Of a DNA stretch of 64,000 nt, positions 39,710-49,546 are shown piece by piece (position 1 is the first letter of the stretch; the number at the start of each line of letters is the position of its first letter). The DNA comes from Turbatrix aceti (lineage: Eukaryota; Nematoda; Chromadorea; Rhabditida; Panagrolaimidae), in assembly GCA_963969345.1 (NCBI GenBank), contig OZ017769.1, positions 2,299,600 to 2,363,599 of the forward strand, written 5' to 3'. Below the pieces are notes generated by a model, which saw only the letters and a program-made list of their open reading frames with translations, was not told where the DNA came from and searched no databases. Made by a program: the position numbers and the translations under genes.

Positions 39710-39891
39710 ATTTAAATCTATTCTGTGCGCGCGCCGAATCATTGGCACTTTTTACCTGCCTGGAAAAGGCACCGTCCCATTCAAGACGCGTCGGTCTACC
39801 TGTCTATACCCCGCCCCTCCCCCAATCCGGCATGGTCCAAGCCAGTCAATGCGCTTTACTTGCCATTAACAAACTTTTTTCGTGATCCAGC
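39710..39891 (+). promoter_or_regulatory. Shared upstream module, copy 1 (before gene D)
   Basis: In order: a CATGTGCC segment, GTGCGCGCGCC, ATTGGCACTTTTTACCTGCC, GGTCTACCTGTCTAT, AATCCGGCAT, CTTTACTTGCCATT, then GTGATC just before the ATG. The same order occurs before the minus-strand genes at 45577, 47885, 49696, 51170 and (weaker) 53153. Conservation outside coding DNA suggests a common promoter, though recent duplication also contributes. Confidence 0.7.
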
Positions 39892-41043
39892 ATGGTTGTC
39901 TCCTTTCAAATCGTCCTGTTCTTCGCGCTCGCCTTCCTCGGCACCAAAGTAGTCGCTTGCCATCCCAACATGTTCATCAGGATTTCTGCCAATCCGTGCG
40001 ACGACTCATTCAATGGTCTTGCGTTGTACGAATCGCTCTCCGAAGACCTCAATCTCACGTTTGTCAGTCCGTTGGCTTTTCTCAGTCGCAATACTTTTCT
40101 ACCGTTTTTTGCTGGATCTACCTGGAATGCCACCAAGTCTCCGACGCCTGTTTTAAAGCTGGATCGATCACCGGGAGCGTGTCAGGAAGACAGCGTTGTG
40201 CTCGCGGTAAATTCACTGATTTTGGATCCCTGCAACCGGACTGATGTCGATGGCACGGTTGTCACTTACAAAAGCGGTCAGAAGTGCTTTTGTTGCCCGG
40301 AATCTGGCTGCAAATGGGAGTACTTCATCGAGTCCTGGAAGCCCGACTATTTTGATGTTGCACGAGTTGTAAGTTTATCGCTTAAAAAAAATAATTTAAA
40401 AAAATGTCGCAAAAATTTTTTTTAAATTTAAAGAATAGGAAAAAAAAATTATTTTAAACCGATAATAGAAAATTTTAATTTTTTTTAATATCATTAATAT
40501 CATTTAGAAATAATAATTTTAAATTCCATCAAAAAATATCCAAAAAAAATATTTGAATTTCCATCACTTAATTTTTTTCAGAACGTAACCAGCGCATCAA
40601 TTCGCGGTTGTTTCCCCCTCCATCCTTTATCCAGCACGCCAGCTTCCATCCGCAACCGAATCCATCCGCGACAGAACCCGACGAATTCATCTGCCACAGA
40701 ATCCAACGAATCCATTTCTCCCCAAGCCATCTACTCCATGATCGTTGCAATTCAGTTTTTCATGTCCGTCGTCATCTTCGGAGCTCTTGTCCACAAAAGA
40801 ATTACGTCTTCGAAGTACAAGGTCGCAGACAAGCCGCAGAAAATCTTCGCGAAGCAAGCGTGGACCTCCCAGACCGAAATCACCGGCTACGAGCTGCCAT
40901 CTGTGCCTATCGTTGTCGACACCGAAAACGCCAACCCTGCGCCTCGATTCTACGAAAGCTGCACGATAGTTGACTTCGACGATTTCTCAGACTTGGACCA
41001 GATTTCCACGATAGATTCAATCGATTCTGAAAGCGAAGAATGA
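39892..41043 (+). CDS. Single-pass membrane protein with acidic tail (gene D)
   Basis: Two exons, 39892-40368 and 40582-41043, phase 0, 312 aa. The signal peptide (MVVSFQIVLFFALAFLGTKVVA) leads an ectodomain with the family signature: NPCDDSF, SLSEDLNLTF, AGSTWNATKS, DRSPGACQEDSVVL, DPCNRTD, KCFCCPESGC. Exon 2 opens with NVTSASIRGCFPLHP, then a Ser/Thr/Asn-rich stalk, a membrane span (SMIVAIQFFMSVVIFGALV), a juxtamembrane ITSSKYKVADKPQK motif shared with neighbours, and an acidic tail ending SESEE. This is the longest intact member and the best reference for the family. Function is unknown; a surface receptor or adhesion role is inference from architecture only. Confidence 0.85.
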
Positions 41044-41463
41044 TTTTTTTCGGGGTTATTTATGCGCGAGGTGTTTTTTGTATTGCTTTTTTTTGTGTTT
41101 GAATGAACTTGTGATACTTTCGAATCAACGTATTTTTTGGGGGCGGCAAACACGATCTGGAAAGAAATATTTATTGTCGGTTTTTTTAGTTTTTTAAAAT
41201 TAAAAATGTCTCGCATTTTCATTAATTTCTAAAAAAATTAAAATAATTTCTATAAAAAATTTTACCTTTTTTTAAAAAGGTTCTCACGCAGAATAATTTA
41301 TCAACAACCGTGGCTCGTCAATTTGTTGACGTCTTCAAGATACATACCTGTCTGAGAAAAAAAAACATTCACATTAACTTCCTTGTTTTTTATGCGTTCA
41401 CCCGTCTGTTCATTCAATCATGCACGGCCGGAAAATCAATTTTTACCGATATTCACTACCAAA
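41044..41463. other. Intergenic, no gene seen
   Basis: AT-rich sequence. It lacks the shared upstream module found before gene D, although gene E follows. AATATTTATT-type strings near 41168 may serve as the 3' end of gene D. Confidence 0.45.
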
Positions 41464-41925
41464 ATGGCTGTATCATTTCAAATTTCTTGGTTTTTCCTAT
41501 TTTCGCTTCTCGGCACTCAAGTTGCAGCTTATTCTGACAAACTCGATCTAAAAATCGCTGCCAATCCCTGCAACGATTCCTTCGACGCTCCGGAGTTGTA
41601 CACATCACTTTCCGACGATCTCAACCTCGCCTTCGACAGTCTGTTGGCAATTTTCAGTGGCTATTCTGTTCTGCCGATCTTTGCTGGATCATCATGGAAC
41701 ACAAACAAATCGTGGACACTTGTTTCGCAGATGGATCGGTCACCTGAAACGTGTAAAGAAGACAGCGTCGTCCTCGTCGTTTCCGTGTACAATTCAGATC
41801 CCTGCAACCGAACCAGTTTTTTTGACAAATATTTGAGAACACACGAATCACGTCAGAAATGCTTTTGCTGCCCAGATCCTGGTTGCGATTGGAATTACTT
41901 CATCGGTCGCTATCCCCAAGGTTAG
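41464..41925 (+). pseudogene. Broken copy of gene C (gene E, exon 1)
   Basis: From the ATG to the DPCNRT codons the sequence is almost identical to exon 1 of gene C (37605), including signal peptide and ectodomain. It then diverges sharply into a different Cys segment (KCFCCPDPGCDWNYF) and stops at GRYPQG-stop, just before the expected LPDAVVRA and donor site. No second exon follows directly. The missing end appears about 1.2 kb downstream (43164-43407) beyond inserted DNA. A secreted 153-residue protein could still be made, but a disrupted gene is the simpler reading. Confidence 0.65.
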
Positions 41926-42217
41926 CTGTGAAAACGACTCACATAATTCGCTAACAGTATAAAGAAAATTAAACTATGTGCATGTACAGAGTGCTGTGAA
42001 TAGTCTGTATTGGGGGGATTCATTTTCTAAACCACCTATAAATTAGCATTTTCTTCACGTTTGATGCGCCGATGATTTGTGACACAACGCCAAAGAATGA
42101 TTGACAACATTATTTGGCACAATCATGCCATCGGCGGCAAAAAAATGCCGTCAACCATTTTTTTAATGGCATTGCAACGAAATTCTTTCTGTTCTTCGTT
42201 GTTTTCGTGGTTGAGAT

Positions 42218-42563
42218 CAAGGCATAAAATCCGGCCGACTTTTCGATTCAAGGCCGGCCGGTGAAGCCGGGAAAAGCCGGAAAAAAATTCGAAAGGAGAT
42301 TTTTTTCAAAAAAAAGTATGATTTTCTGACGTTTTTGTGTTTCATTCGTTTTTTTTTTTTACTTTTTACTACAGGAAAATTTATTATTATGCATTTTTTT
42401 CATAACATTATTGTTTACAAAAAATTTGTTTTCCGAATTTGCAAAAATAACCCTAAAATAATGCAAAAAAAAATTTTCAAAAAATAGGCCGCGGCCACCT
42501 CGGCTTCGGCCTAAAAATTTAGGCCGGCCGGCGGCCTGATTTCGAGGCCCATTTTATGCCTTG
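42218..42563. mobile_element. hAT-like MITE, GGCCGGC-rich
   Basis: This 346 bp element has inverted ends CAAGGCATAAAAT and ATTTTATGCCTTG, flanked by a perfect 8-bp repeat GTTGAGAT (42210-42217, 42564-42571). GGCCGGCC palindromes lie next to both ends and the core is AT-rich. It is non-coding. It sits between the two halves of the broken gene E. Confidence 0.92.
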
Positions 42564-43163
42564 GTTGAGATTCTATATGACTTCTAGTGAACGTACGAGT
42601 TCATTAGAACGCAGCTTGGCTAGCCAACGGAAACTACGTTTTTAAGAAACGACAAAAATTATTTGCCCAGTGTATATTTTTCACAAAAAAAACAACTCAC
42701 CAAAACCTCAAAAAATCTGAAACCCCGATATTACTAATAGCAAACTGCTACTTTGCTAAGCAAAGTACCTGAAAAAACGGAAAAATGTTGTATTCCCTTT
42801 TTTGAAACAAAACTCACGGCAGAATCCACCTAAAAAGTTTGTTTCCGCTTTTCAAAAAAAAAAAAAAAAGTATTTTTTGAAAGGCGGAAGCAATCGAAAC
42901 GTATACGTTTCACTTTGCAAATGAAAAATGATAACTTTTGCAAAAAAGTAGCAAAAGTTTGTGAAAAGAAAAACGATTTGTTGTCAATTCAAATTTTTTT
43001 TTGTCTGTAAAAGACATTTTTTTCTGTACAGTTTACAGCTTGTCGAAAATTTTACGCGAATGCTTTTTCTTGTATGTACAGAAAACGAATAAATTTCTTT
43101 ATTCTGATAATAAATTTACTACTCTGTACAGCTCTGTGAACCGGAATTTAGCAGACCTTGGGT

Positions 43164-43407
43164 CTGCCCGATGCCGTTGTCAGAGCTGTAAGTTGCTGTT
43201 TTTTACACAAAAATTATTATTCCCGATATTTTTCAGAATATAACCGACGGCAGAATAACTGGTTGCTATCCGGAAAACTCTTCACGTTTTACCAAAATTT
43301 TCCATATATGTTTTTTCGGCGTTCTTATTGTTCTGCTCATTTGTTTTAGTTATTTTTGTACTTCAAAACAAAAACAAGACTTTTGTGATTTTATTGTCCG
43401 AGTGTGA
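43164..43407 (+). pseudogene. Detached exon-1 end and exon 2 of a cluster gene
   Basis: 43164-43187 encodes LPDAVVRA ending in a donor GTAAGT. After a short intron ending TTTTTCAG, 43237-43407 encodes a complete 56-residue exon 2: NITDGRITGCYP, a membrane span (ICFFGVLIVLLICFSYF) and a short tail. No start or ectodomain lies immediately upstream. It is probably the missing 3' half of gene E, separated by insertions. Confidence 0.65.
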
Positions 43408-43460
43408 TTCTGTTTTTGCACGATTCACGTGGATAAAATTTTGCTTAAAAGTATACAAAT

Positions 43461-43605
43461 CAGGGTTTTCTAGTTTGATTTTTTGTACCGCTCGCTCCGC
43501 TACCGCTCCTTTGATTTAAATTTTTTTGCGCTCACTCCGCTCCCGTTCATGAGCAGAGCGGGAGCGGAGCGATTTCAAGATCAAGGTTTGCGGTCGAAAA
43601 CCTTG
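43461..43605. mobile_element. Small hAT-like MITE (145 bp)
   Basis: Ends are CAGGGTTTTCT and CGAAAACCTTG. Flanks ATACAAAT (43453-43460) and ATACGAAT (43606-43613) match at seven of eight. The core has a CGCTCCGCTCCCG/GGGAGCGGAGCG palindrome. Confidence 0.8.
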
Positions 43606-44077
43606 ATACGAATATATAAAAAAAAACAATTTTTTTTGTAAAAAATACATTACGATAAATTGAACGCGTACAAGAAAAAAAAGCTTGCTTTAGTGTTCAA
43701 CGCCGCTAAAGCAGCCATGGCTCAACAAAGAATGCCACCAAAATCTGCGCAACACGAATGCGACCACTGCATTTCTTTCACCTGCAGGTCACTGCGTTGC
43801 ATTGATCGAAAAGAAAATCAATTTCTTTGAGCACATGTTTTTTTTTGGTTTTTGTACTTCCTTATTTTATCGAGAACAGTCATCATTTTTACGTTTATTC
43901 AGATATTTACATAAAAAAACATTAAAAGAGTAAAAATAAAAAATAAAATGTACTATGTTAACCGAAAAGTCAAATCAAGCACTTTTAATTAAATAAAATT
44001 GGAATTATTTTGAGTATACAAAATTCAAACAAAATTCAATCAAAACTGAAAAAGTTGAAAAATTGAAAAAGAGGACA
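43606..44077. other. Intergenic, no gene seen
   Basis: AT-rich with one mixed block at 43690-43800. No frame is supported. Confidence 0.45.
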
Positions 44078-44534
44078 TCAGTAACTGACGACAGTGCCCG
44101 AACCACGGTTGACACGGGTAACCTTATCCTTGTCTATGTCCACAACGAAGGATCCCTTCGTCGGCTTGTAGGCAATCGTGTACTTCTTTGACGTGAGCAT
44201 CTTGTAGGCAACGGTGATGCAGACAAAGAACAGCAAGAAGCCTAGAATAAGGGCGACGGTGATTGCAATTTCCTGGGCCGAGTCAGTGAGGCTTTTACCA
44301 GAGGTTACGTTCTGCAAAAGAAAAAATATAATAAATATAATTTTTTAATTTAAAAAATCAAATTTTTTGTCAACAGCAACTTACATAACGGACAGCAACA
44401 TCACGCTTCAGGGTGTCTGATGCGCAGCAATAGCTATCAATCTCACCTGCCTCAGGTAGGGGGCAGAGTTCCAGACCGTTTTTGAACTGTTTCAGGAAAA
44501 ACAGTTTGCAGTAAATAAACGCAGTAGAAATCAT
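44078..44534 (-). CDS. Small membrane protein, cluster family (gene G)
   Basis: Two exons, 44385-44534 and 44078-44311, phase 0 (TAT|GTAAGT ... TTTGCAG|AACGTAACC), 127 aa. Exon 1 begins MISTAFIYCKLFFLKQF, a short hydrophobic start, and has ELCPLPEAGEIDSYCC, the Cys...CC motif seen in neighbours. Exon 2 starts NVTSGK, like the large members, with one span (ITVALILGFLLFFVCITVAY) and a TSKKYTIAYKPTKG juxtamembrane motif comparable to TSSKYKVADKPQK in gene D. It is a miniature relative sharing the intron position. No function is recognised. Confidence 0.72.
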
Positions 44535-45130
44535 TATTTTGGTTGCAAAAAAATGGTAAAAGTTTTGTCAGTCCAAAGTGTATCAGAAACTGTTGAAAAC
44601 AACCAAATGCCTTTTTTTTGTAAATGCGGATCAACGAGGGAAGAAGGCTAAAAAGGGGCGTTGCCTGAATACAGTATGGGCAGGTGGCCGATGTAAAGGA
44701 TGTGTTTGAATTTCTGTTTGTTGTAAATATTTTTCCAGCGTTTCTCCGCCACAGGTCGTAAATGCTAATGACTTAGCCGTGCGCGGAGTCGGTTTGCGCG
44801 TCAAATGTCAAAGGCAAAAATAAGCAAGGCAAGACAACATCCTTTGTTGCAGCTTACGGCCCTGCCAAGCGCGATGCCGATCCACACGCCAAAGATCACG
44901 GTTCCGGGATATAAACAAATGTGCCCTGTTTGGCTTGGACGATTCTAAAGACCCTGCATTTTCCTCGAAAGAAATCATATTTCATTTATTCGAGTAACAA
45001 AAAGGTCAAAAACAACAACAAAAAAATACAGTGCAAATTTTATAAAAATGAAAACAAATCAAGTAAACTGATCAAAGTCGACAGAGAGATCAAAATCAGA
45101 GTCAGAATCCAAGTCCGAGTCGATTTCGTG
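44535..45130. other. Intergenic with array 3' flank, copy 1
   Basis: 44877-44949 holds the 3'-flank motif shared by the four array units (GATCACGGTTCCGGGATA...GGCTTGGACGAT). A minus-strand AATAAA (TTTATT on +) at about 44984 fits the 3' end of the gene at 45131. There is no other gene. Confidence 0.55.
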
Positions 45131-45577
45131 TTAAACATCAATTTTATCAAAATCAGAATAATCGGTACTGTCGTCAGATTCGTCGCCGCTGTCGATCGCG
45201 ATTTGTCCATTCACCGCTGGCAATTTATTGTCAGTTGGCTCAATTTGAGTAGCTTCTGCATTTTCCTGCGGCTGGGGGTCTACGTTGGACATTTTGGTAT
45301 AAACAAAGACAAGAATACAAATGACGAAAATGAGAATGGGCATCAAATTCAAAACGGTAATAAATGGCAACTCTGCAGTAGTAAAAACAGATTTCTGATT
45401 GTGATTGAATTTTTGCGAGGAGTGTTGCAAACCGGGCACCGAAGACACCAACAATTGATTTAAGGAACAGCAAAAATTGGGGTTATTTGTGTTGCAAGGA
45501 TTTTGTCCTTTCTGTTGCTCTTGAACAAGGTACGTTTTGCAGAAGACGACAGCGGCAAAAACAATACCAACAATCAT
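45131..45577 (-). CDS. Small membrane protein with acidic tail (array unit 1)
   Basis: Single exon, 148 aa. It has a hydrophobic start (MIVGIVFAAVVFCKTYLV), an NPCNTNNPNFCC motif, a membrane span (VLNLMPILIFVICILVFVYT), and an acidic tail with ATQIEP, KLPAVNGQIAIDSGDESDD and DFDKIDV. Nearly the same tail is found as isolated remnants at 39180 and 51784. The start codon is fixed by the shared upstream module, which ends ten bases before it. Function unknown. Confidence 0.72.
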   Translation of the reverse strand: MIVGIVFAAVVFCKTYLVQEQQKGQNPCNTNNPNFCCSLNQLLVSSVPGLQHSSQKFNHNQKSVFTTAELPFITVLNLMPILIFVICILVFVYTKMSNVDPQPQENAEATQIEPTDNKLPAVNGQIAIDSGDESDDSTDYSDFDKIDV

Positions 45578-45735
45578 GGTTGTTCACGAAAAATATCAGC
45601 AAATGTCAAGTAAAGTGGATTGACTGACTTGGACGATGCCGGATTTTGGGAGACTGGTTATGAAGGAAACAGTGATTTTCCCCGGCATGTGCATAGAAAG
45701 TGTCAATAATTTTGCGCGCGCATTATCGACGATTA
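45578..45735 (-). promoter_or_regulatory. Shared upstream module, copy 2
   Basis: Read on the minus strand: GCGCGCAAAATTATTGACACTTTCTATGCACATGCC, then AATCCGGCATCGTCCAAG, TCAATCCACTTTACTTGACATTTG and GTGAACAACC before the ATG. Order and spacing are as in copy 1. Confidence 0.65.
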
Positions 45736-46042
45736 TCGACTGGTGAATCGACTGCATTTGCGCTAACACCCTAGCTTTTTCTACCTTTCTGTATGTTTAA
45801 AAACAGTTATTACGTTTATTACAAAAAAGTTTTACTGCAAATAAATGACACATAAACAAATAAAATCATAAAATTAAAATGGACCGAATCAATGATCAGA
45901 ATTTTGTCAGTATCGGAACAGTCGGCATTGTGGACATCTCAGCAATTGATGACAAGTCTAGACACTTGTCGGACACCATTGACGTTGTTTCTGTCCACCA
46001 TAAGAAGGTTAACACCGTCCACAGGTAGGTTAACACCGTCCA

Positions 46043-46885
46043 CACAGCATTCACTTTCACGACAATGGAGCGTAAAACAGCGTTCATTCGCACGTATAGT
46101 GTTGACTTTGGCAGCTTCGCGCATTGGCATTTTTGATTTTTCAATGATGGCATCTGCCAAAATTGTTAGGGCATGTCCTAAGCTTTCAAACAAGCCATCA
46201 ACGGCACAAAAATGTTGATTTTCGGCACAGCTGCAGGTCTACCAAGTTTTAGTTTTGAATCGTCCATTGCAGCCGTTGTAGGTTTCCGGGAAAGATGCTA
46301 CAACATCAAAAGCTTCATAAGGTCGGTATCAACATGTATGCCAAGTGCCGTTCGTTGAATGAAGCACAAAAGCGAGGATCTGGAAAAAAAACTGTTTTAC
46401 CCTATAAAAATGGGCAAAATAGCTGAAAACAAGCACGCTCAAAAAAGAAATTTGCTCCTCCACATTCAAAATTTCCATAAATTTTTGCGTAGCGCCCCGT
46501 TTTTATAGGGTAAAACAGTTTTTGTTCCAGATCCTCGCTTTTGTGCTTCATTCAACAAACGGCACTTGGCATACATGTTGATACCGACCTTATGGAGCTT
46601 TTGATGTTGTAGCATCTTTCCCGGAAACCTACAACGGCTGCAATGGACGATTCAAAACTAAAACTTGGTAGACCTGCAGCTGTGCCAAAAATCAACATTT
46701 TTGTGCCGTGGATGGCTTGTTTGAAAGCTCAGGACTTGCCCTAACAATTTTGTCAAATGCCATCATTGAACAATCAAAAATGCCAATGCGCGAAGCTGCC
46801 AAAGTCAACACTATACGTGCGAATAAACGCGCTCATTTTTTCTTCCATTGTCGAAAAACAAGGGGAAAGTGAATGCTGCGCGTCC
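46043..46885. repeat. Large inverted repeat containing gene fragments
   Basis: Arms at about 46043-46412 and 46498-46885 are complementary along nearly their full length (for example ATCCTCGCTTTTGTGCTTCATTCAACAAACGG on both sides) around an ~85 bp centre. The arms include part of a coding-like segment (TYSVDFGSFAHWHF reading) from the neighbouring minus-strand pseudogene. A short tandem duplication of AGGTTAACACCGTCCAC lies at the outer left edge (46005-46042). No transposon ends are obvious, so it may be an inverted gene duplication rather than a foldback element. Confidence 0.75.
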
Positions 46886-47000
46886 ATGAAGTAGCAGCAA
46901 ATTCTAGCAGTGTTATTGGTCTCCGGTTGACTGCAGGGTACCAGTCCTTCTTTGTACTGTACAACAAAAAAACTGATCGCGGACAAGATCCATAGTTACA
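46774..47000 (-). pseudogene. Remnant of a small membrane protein
   Basis: The frame reads LSAISFFVVQYKEGLVPCSQPETNNTARICCYF, resembling the N-terminal half of the gene at 45131 (hydrophobic start, then PCxxNN...CC). The only nearby ATG (about 46995) is out of frame by one base, and the frame continues into the inverted repeat without a membrane span. It is read as a frameshifted, rearranged copy. Confidence 0.5.
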
Positions 47001-47510
47001 AAAAAAGTGTACTGGAGCAATATCAGATTTTTCTGAATTGTACTTTTTTTTGCTCACCCTAATATTAACAAAAAAAGAAGAAATGTAAAAAAAAGTAACT
47101 ACTAAGGATAATTTTCTGAAATACCTATTTACAGGAGCGATATCAGAAAATGTACAAAAATAGCGTGTTTTGAATTTTTATTTAATAAGAAAGCTTAGCC
47201 CCAGGTCATTACGCCCAATGGACTAGCCGGAAGCGGAGTTTATCCATTCTTCAAATGTTCCGGAAGCAGAACATCGACAGCATCCTTTTTTGTAGCTTTC
47301 GCGTGCTGATCATCTGATCACGATTCAGAGATACAAACACTACTGCGCCGTTTAGCTTGGACGATCCAAACGGCTTCAAAATTCAATCAAAAGCAGCATA
47401 AATTTTACATATTTATTTGAAAAATAAAAAAACAAAACAAAAACCAACAAAATACAACGCAAGAAAAGAATAAAAAAACGTGAAAAAGAAGTCAAAATAC
47501 GATCATGTAT
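47001..47510. other. Intergenic with array 3' flank, copy 2
   Basis: 47210-47374 matches the 3' flanks of the other units (GGAGTTTATCCATTCTTCAAATG; CATCTGATCACGATTC...TAGCTTGGACGATC). A minus-strand AATAAA at about 47410 suits the following gene. There is no other gene. Confidence 0.55.
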
Positions 47511-47885
47511 TTAGTTGGAATTGTGGTCGGTGGCGTAGTCGGAGTCAGGGTCGAAATCTGTTTTATTTATGGTCAAGGTCTTGTCAAAATCAGCAAAGTC
47601 AATAAGAAGGGGTTTGACACGCCGAAACGCAGGATTGACGTCAGAATCTTTGCCATTGCCGATCGCCGGAGAGACCTTGCACTTTGTTGGAAATAACTTC
47701 CTGTAGACAAAGCAGGCGATGAGGAGAAGAAAAACAAAGCTCAAAACTGAGATGGCAGTGGCAACGTCAAATATGTTACGTTCTTCCGGAGTGAGTTTCT
47801 TCGTGGAGTTGTGCTTGTAGAAACAATTGAAGCAGGGATTTAGCGTTTGGTATTCATAAAGGAATGCGGCGACAAGTTCAGCCAT
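47511..47885 (-). CDS. Small membrane protein (array unit 2)
   Basis: Single exon, 124 aa. The short N-terminal part has NPCFNCFYKHNSTKK, followed by one membrane span (ATAISVLSFVFLLLIACFVY), a basic juxtamembrane segment and an acidic tail (DFADFDKTL, DFDPDSDYATD). There is no clear signal peptide, so topology is uncertain. It is linked to the other units by flanking homology more than by protein sequence, so the coding part has diverged faster than its upstream DNA. Confidence 0.7.
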   Translation of the reverse strand: MAELVAAFLYEYQTLNPCFNCFYKHNSTKKLTPEERNIFDVATAISVLSFVFLLLIACFVYRKLFPTKCKVSPAIGNGKDSDVNPAFRRVKPLLIDFADFDKTLTINKTDFDPDSDYATDHNSN

Positions 47886-48065
47886 GTTTGATCACGAAAA
47901 AAGTTTGTGAATGGCAAGTAAAGTGCATTGACTGGCTTGGACGATGCCGGATTGGGGGAGGGGCGGGGTACAGACTGGTAAATGCGTCCTGAATAATAAG
48001 ACAGTGCCAACCATCCCCAGACATGTGCATAGAAAGTGTCGATAATTTGGCGCGCGCACAGTTCA
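47886..48065 (-). promoter_or_regulatory. Shared upstream module, copy 3
   Basis: On the minus strand: GTGCGCGCGCCAAATTATCGACACTTTCTATGCACATG, CTGTACCCCGCCCC, AATCCGGCATCGTCCAAG, AGTCAATGCACTTTACTTGCCATTCAC, CGTGATCAAAC, ATG. This is one of the best preserved copies. Confidence 0.7.
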
Positions 48066-48471
48066 AAATTTTTTCATCGTTTAAAATTTGGCACATAACG
48101 CGGCGCGTTTATTTTTTTCACAAAAATGGAGTTTTGAACAAAACTTGAAAAAATGAACATAAACAATGAAAAAACCGTGATCGCAAAAACTTGGACATCC
48201 TAAATACGTAAATATGCATGCCTTAATTTTTGTTGACATTAATGATTATTAAGCCTTCATTTCTTAGACAATTAACGCACTCAATTTTATTTTCAAAATT
48301 TAAATTACTGATTTTTTGATGTTGAGCACGCGTAAAAAGGCATGTTCATTTTATGAACTCACGAAAAGCACAAATCGGGTCGTTTTCTGAATTCATGAAA
48401 AGCACATTTGATCATGAATGTTCAAATCACGCTCGCTTTACTTTGTTTTTGCAGTAAAAAATAGATGCCAT

Positions 48472-48609
48472 TTATTTTTCAATGTTCACAACAATGATAT
48501 CGAACAAAGGGGTGCCAAAAATCAACTGCAATGCAAAGAGAAACTGCATCCATGACAGTTTGATTACGGCATCACACTTCATTATCAAAACGTAGCTAAA
48601 GGATGCCAT
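48472..48609 (-). CDS. Possible 45-residue hydrophobic peptide
   Basis: A short frame from an ATG at 48609 encodes a largely hydrophobic peptide (MASFSYVLIMKCDAV..., then FLFALQLIFGTPLFDIIVV). It lies where a further cluster unit would be expected, but neither the upstream module nor a recognised motif is present. Chance is a fair alternative. Confidence 0.2.
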   Translation of the reverse strand: MASFSYVLIMKCDAVIKLSWMQFLFALQLIFGTPLFDIIVVNIEK

Positions 48610-48639
48610 TTTATTTAGCCTGAAACGTGTCAAAAAAGT

Positions 48640-48965
48640 CATCGGCTGCGAAACATGGGCACTCACAGACTCCGGCATCGAAACCCTCCAAAGGGGACAA
48701 CGTCGCCTAGGCGCTCAAACGTGCTATCCTAGAGGTGCGTCTGAGCGGCAAAGTCCCATCAGAATCTATTCGAATCCATCCGGAAGCGCGCCAAGCTCAA
48801 AGAAGCCGCCGCAAGCAGAAGTTTGCTAAATCGCTCGCGACGATCGACGACGACAACTGGGCAGTCCGACTGGCGCCCTACGAGACCGTGAGCCAGCGAC
48901 TGCTAGGACGACCTCGCCATTGCCTACAAAGCTCCCCCCAAAGACTTCGACTTCGGACGAATTTT
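48640..48965 (+). mobile_element. Fragment of a non-LTR retrotransposon ORF end
   Basis: Broken frames read VIGCETWALTDSG.ETLQRGQRRLG, then QAQRSRRKQKFAKSLATIDDDNWAVRL and LGRPRH. They resemble the region after the reverse transcriptase in RTE/craft-type elements (GCETWALT..., R.DD.RWA.R..., .RGRP...). Frames shift and the rest of the element is absent. It is an old dead fragment. Confidence 0.55.
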
Positions 48966-49546
48966 TTTCTTTGATGACCCCAGTGATTTTATAATTCCAT
49001 GTGTACGAAAAAGAGAAATATATTGTAAAAAAATTGAAATTGATATAGTGAGCAAGCCGTGGTAGACTCGATATCCGGTAACACTGACAGCATTCTAACT
49101 AACAAAAGTTTAAAACGTAGTCAAAAAACAGCATTAGCATGTTTTGAAAAAAATTTTTGTTGACCACTGGCGGCATTTGTTACGGATAATAGCCTAACCG
49201 GACGCGAATATTCGAATTTATCCATTCTTCAAATGTCGCGAGCACTAATAGCTCTACAAAGAAAAATGCTGATCATTCACACGTTCTGCTCATCTGATCA
49301 CGGTTCCGGGATTCAAATACTAGTGAACAAACTAGCTTAGACAGTCAAAAAGGATTTTCAATGTTTTTGAAAGTTTATTGGAAATACAACAACGCAAATA
49401 AATAAAAGTCAAGCCAAATAAAACAAAATATGAGGCGATCATGCGGCCAAAATAGGAGTCAAAGTACATTTGTTGTATTCAAACGAGGTAAGTGGTGAGA
49501 AAGTTAGCTTTGTCATCGTCACATAATATGAGCAACGGCGCTGTTG
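48966..49546. other. Intergenic with array 3' flank, copy 3
   Basis: 49190-49352 is homologous to the other unit flanks (TTTATCCATTCTTCAAATGTCG; CATCTGATCACGGTTCCGGGATTCAAATACTAGTG...TAGCTTAGACAGTC). A minus-strand AATAAA lies near 49375. No gene otherwise. Confidence 0.55.

Noticed and set aside
39691..39952. Plus-strand frames over the gene D upstream region.
   Set aside because: They cover the conserved upstream module, whose other copies do not keep these frames open.
45896..46193. Minus-strand frames of about 85 codons.
   Set aside because: They lie in the left arm of the inverted repeat and a short tandem duplication, with no start context or membrane span; treated as remnant sequence.
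48735..48974. 79-codon plus-strand gene.
   Set aside because: It is a shifted piece of the non-LTR retrotransposon fragment.
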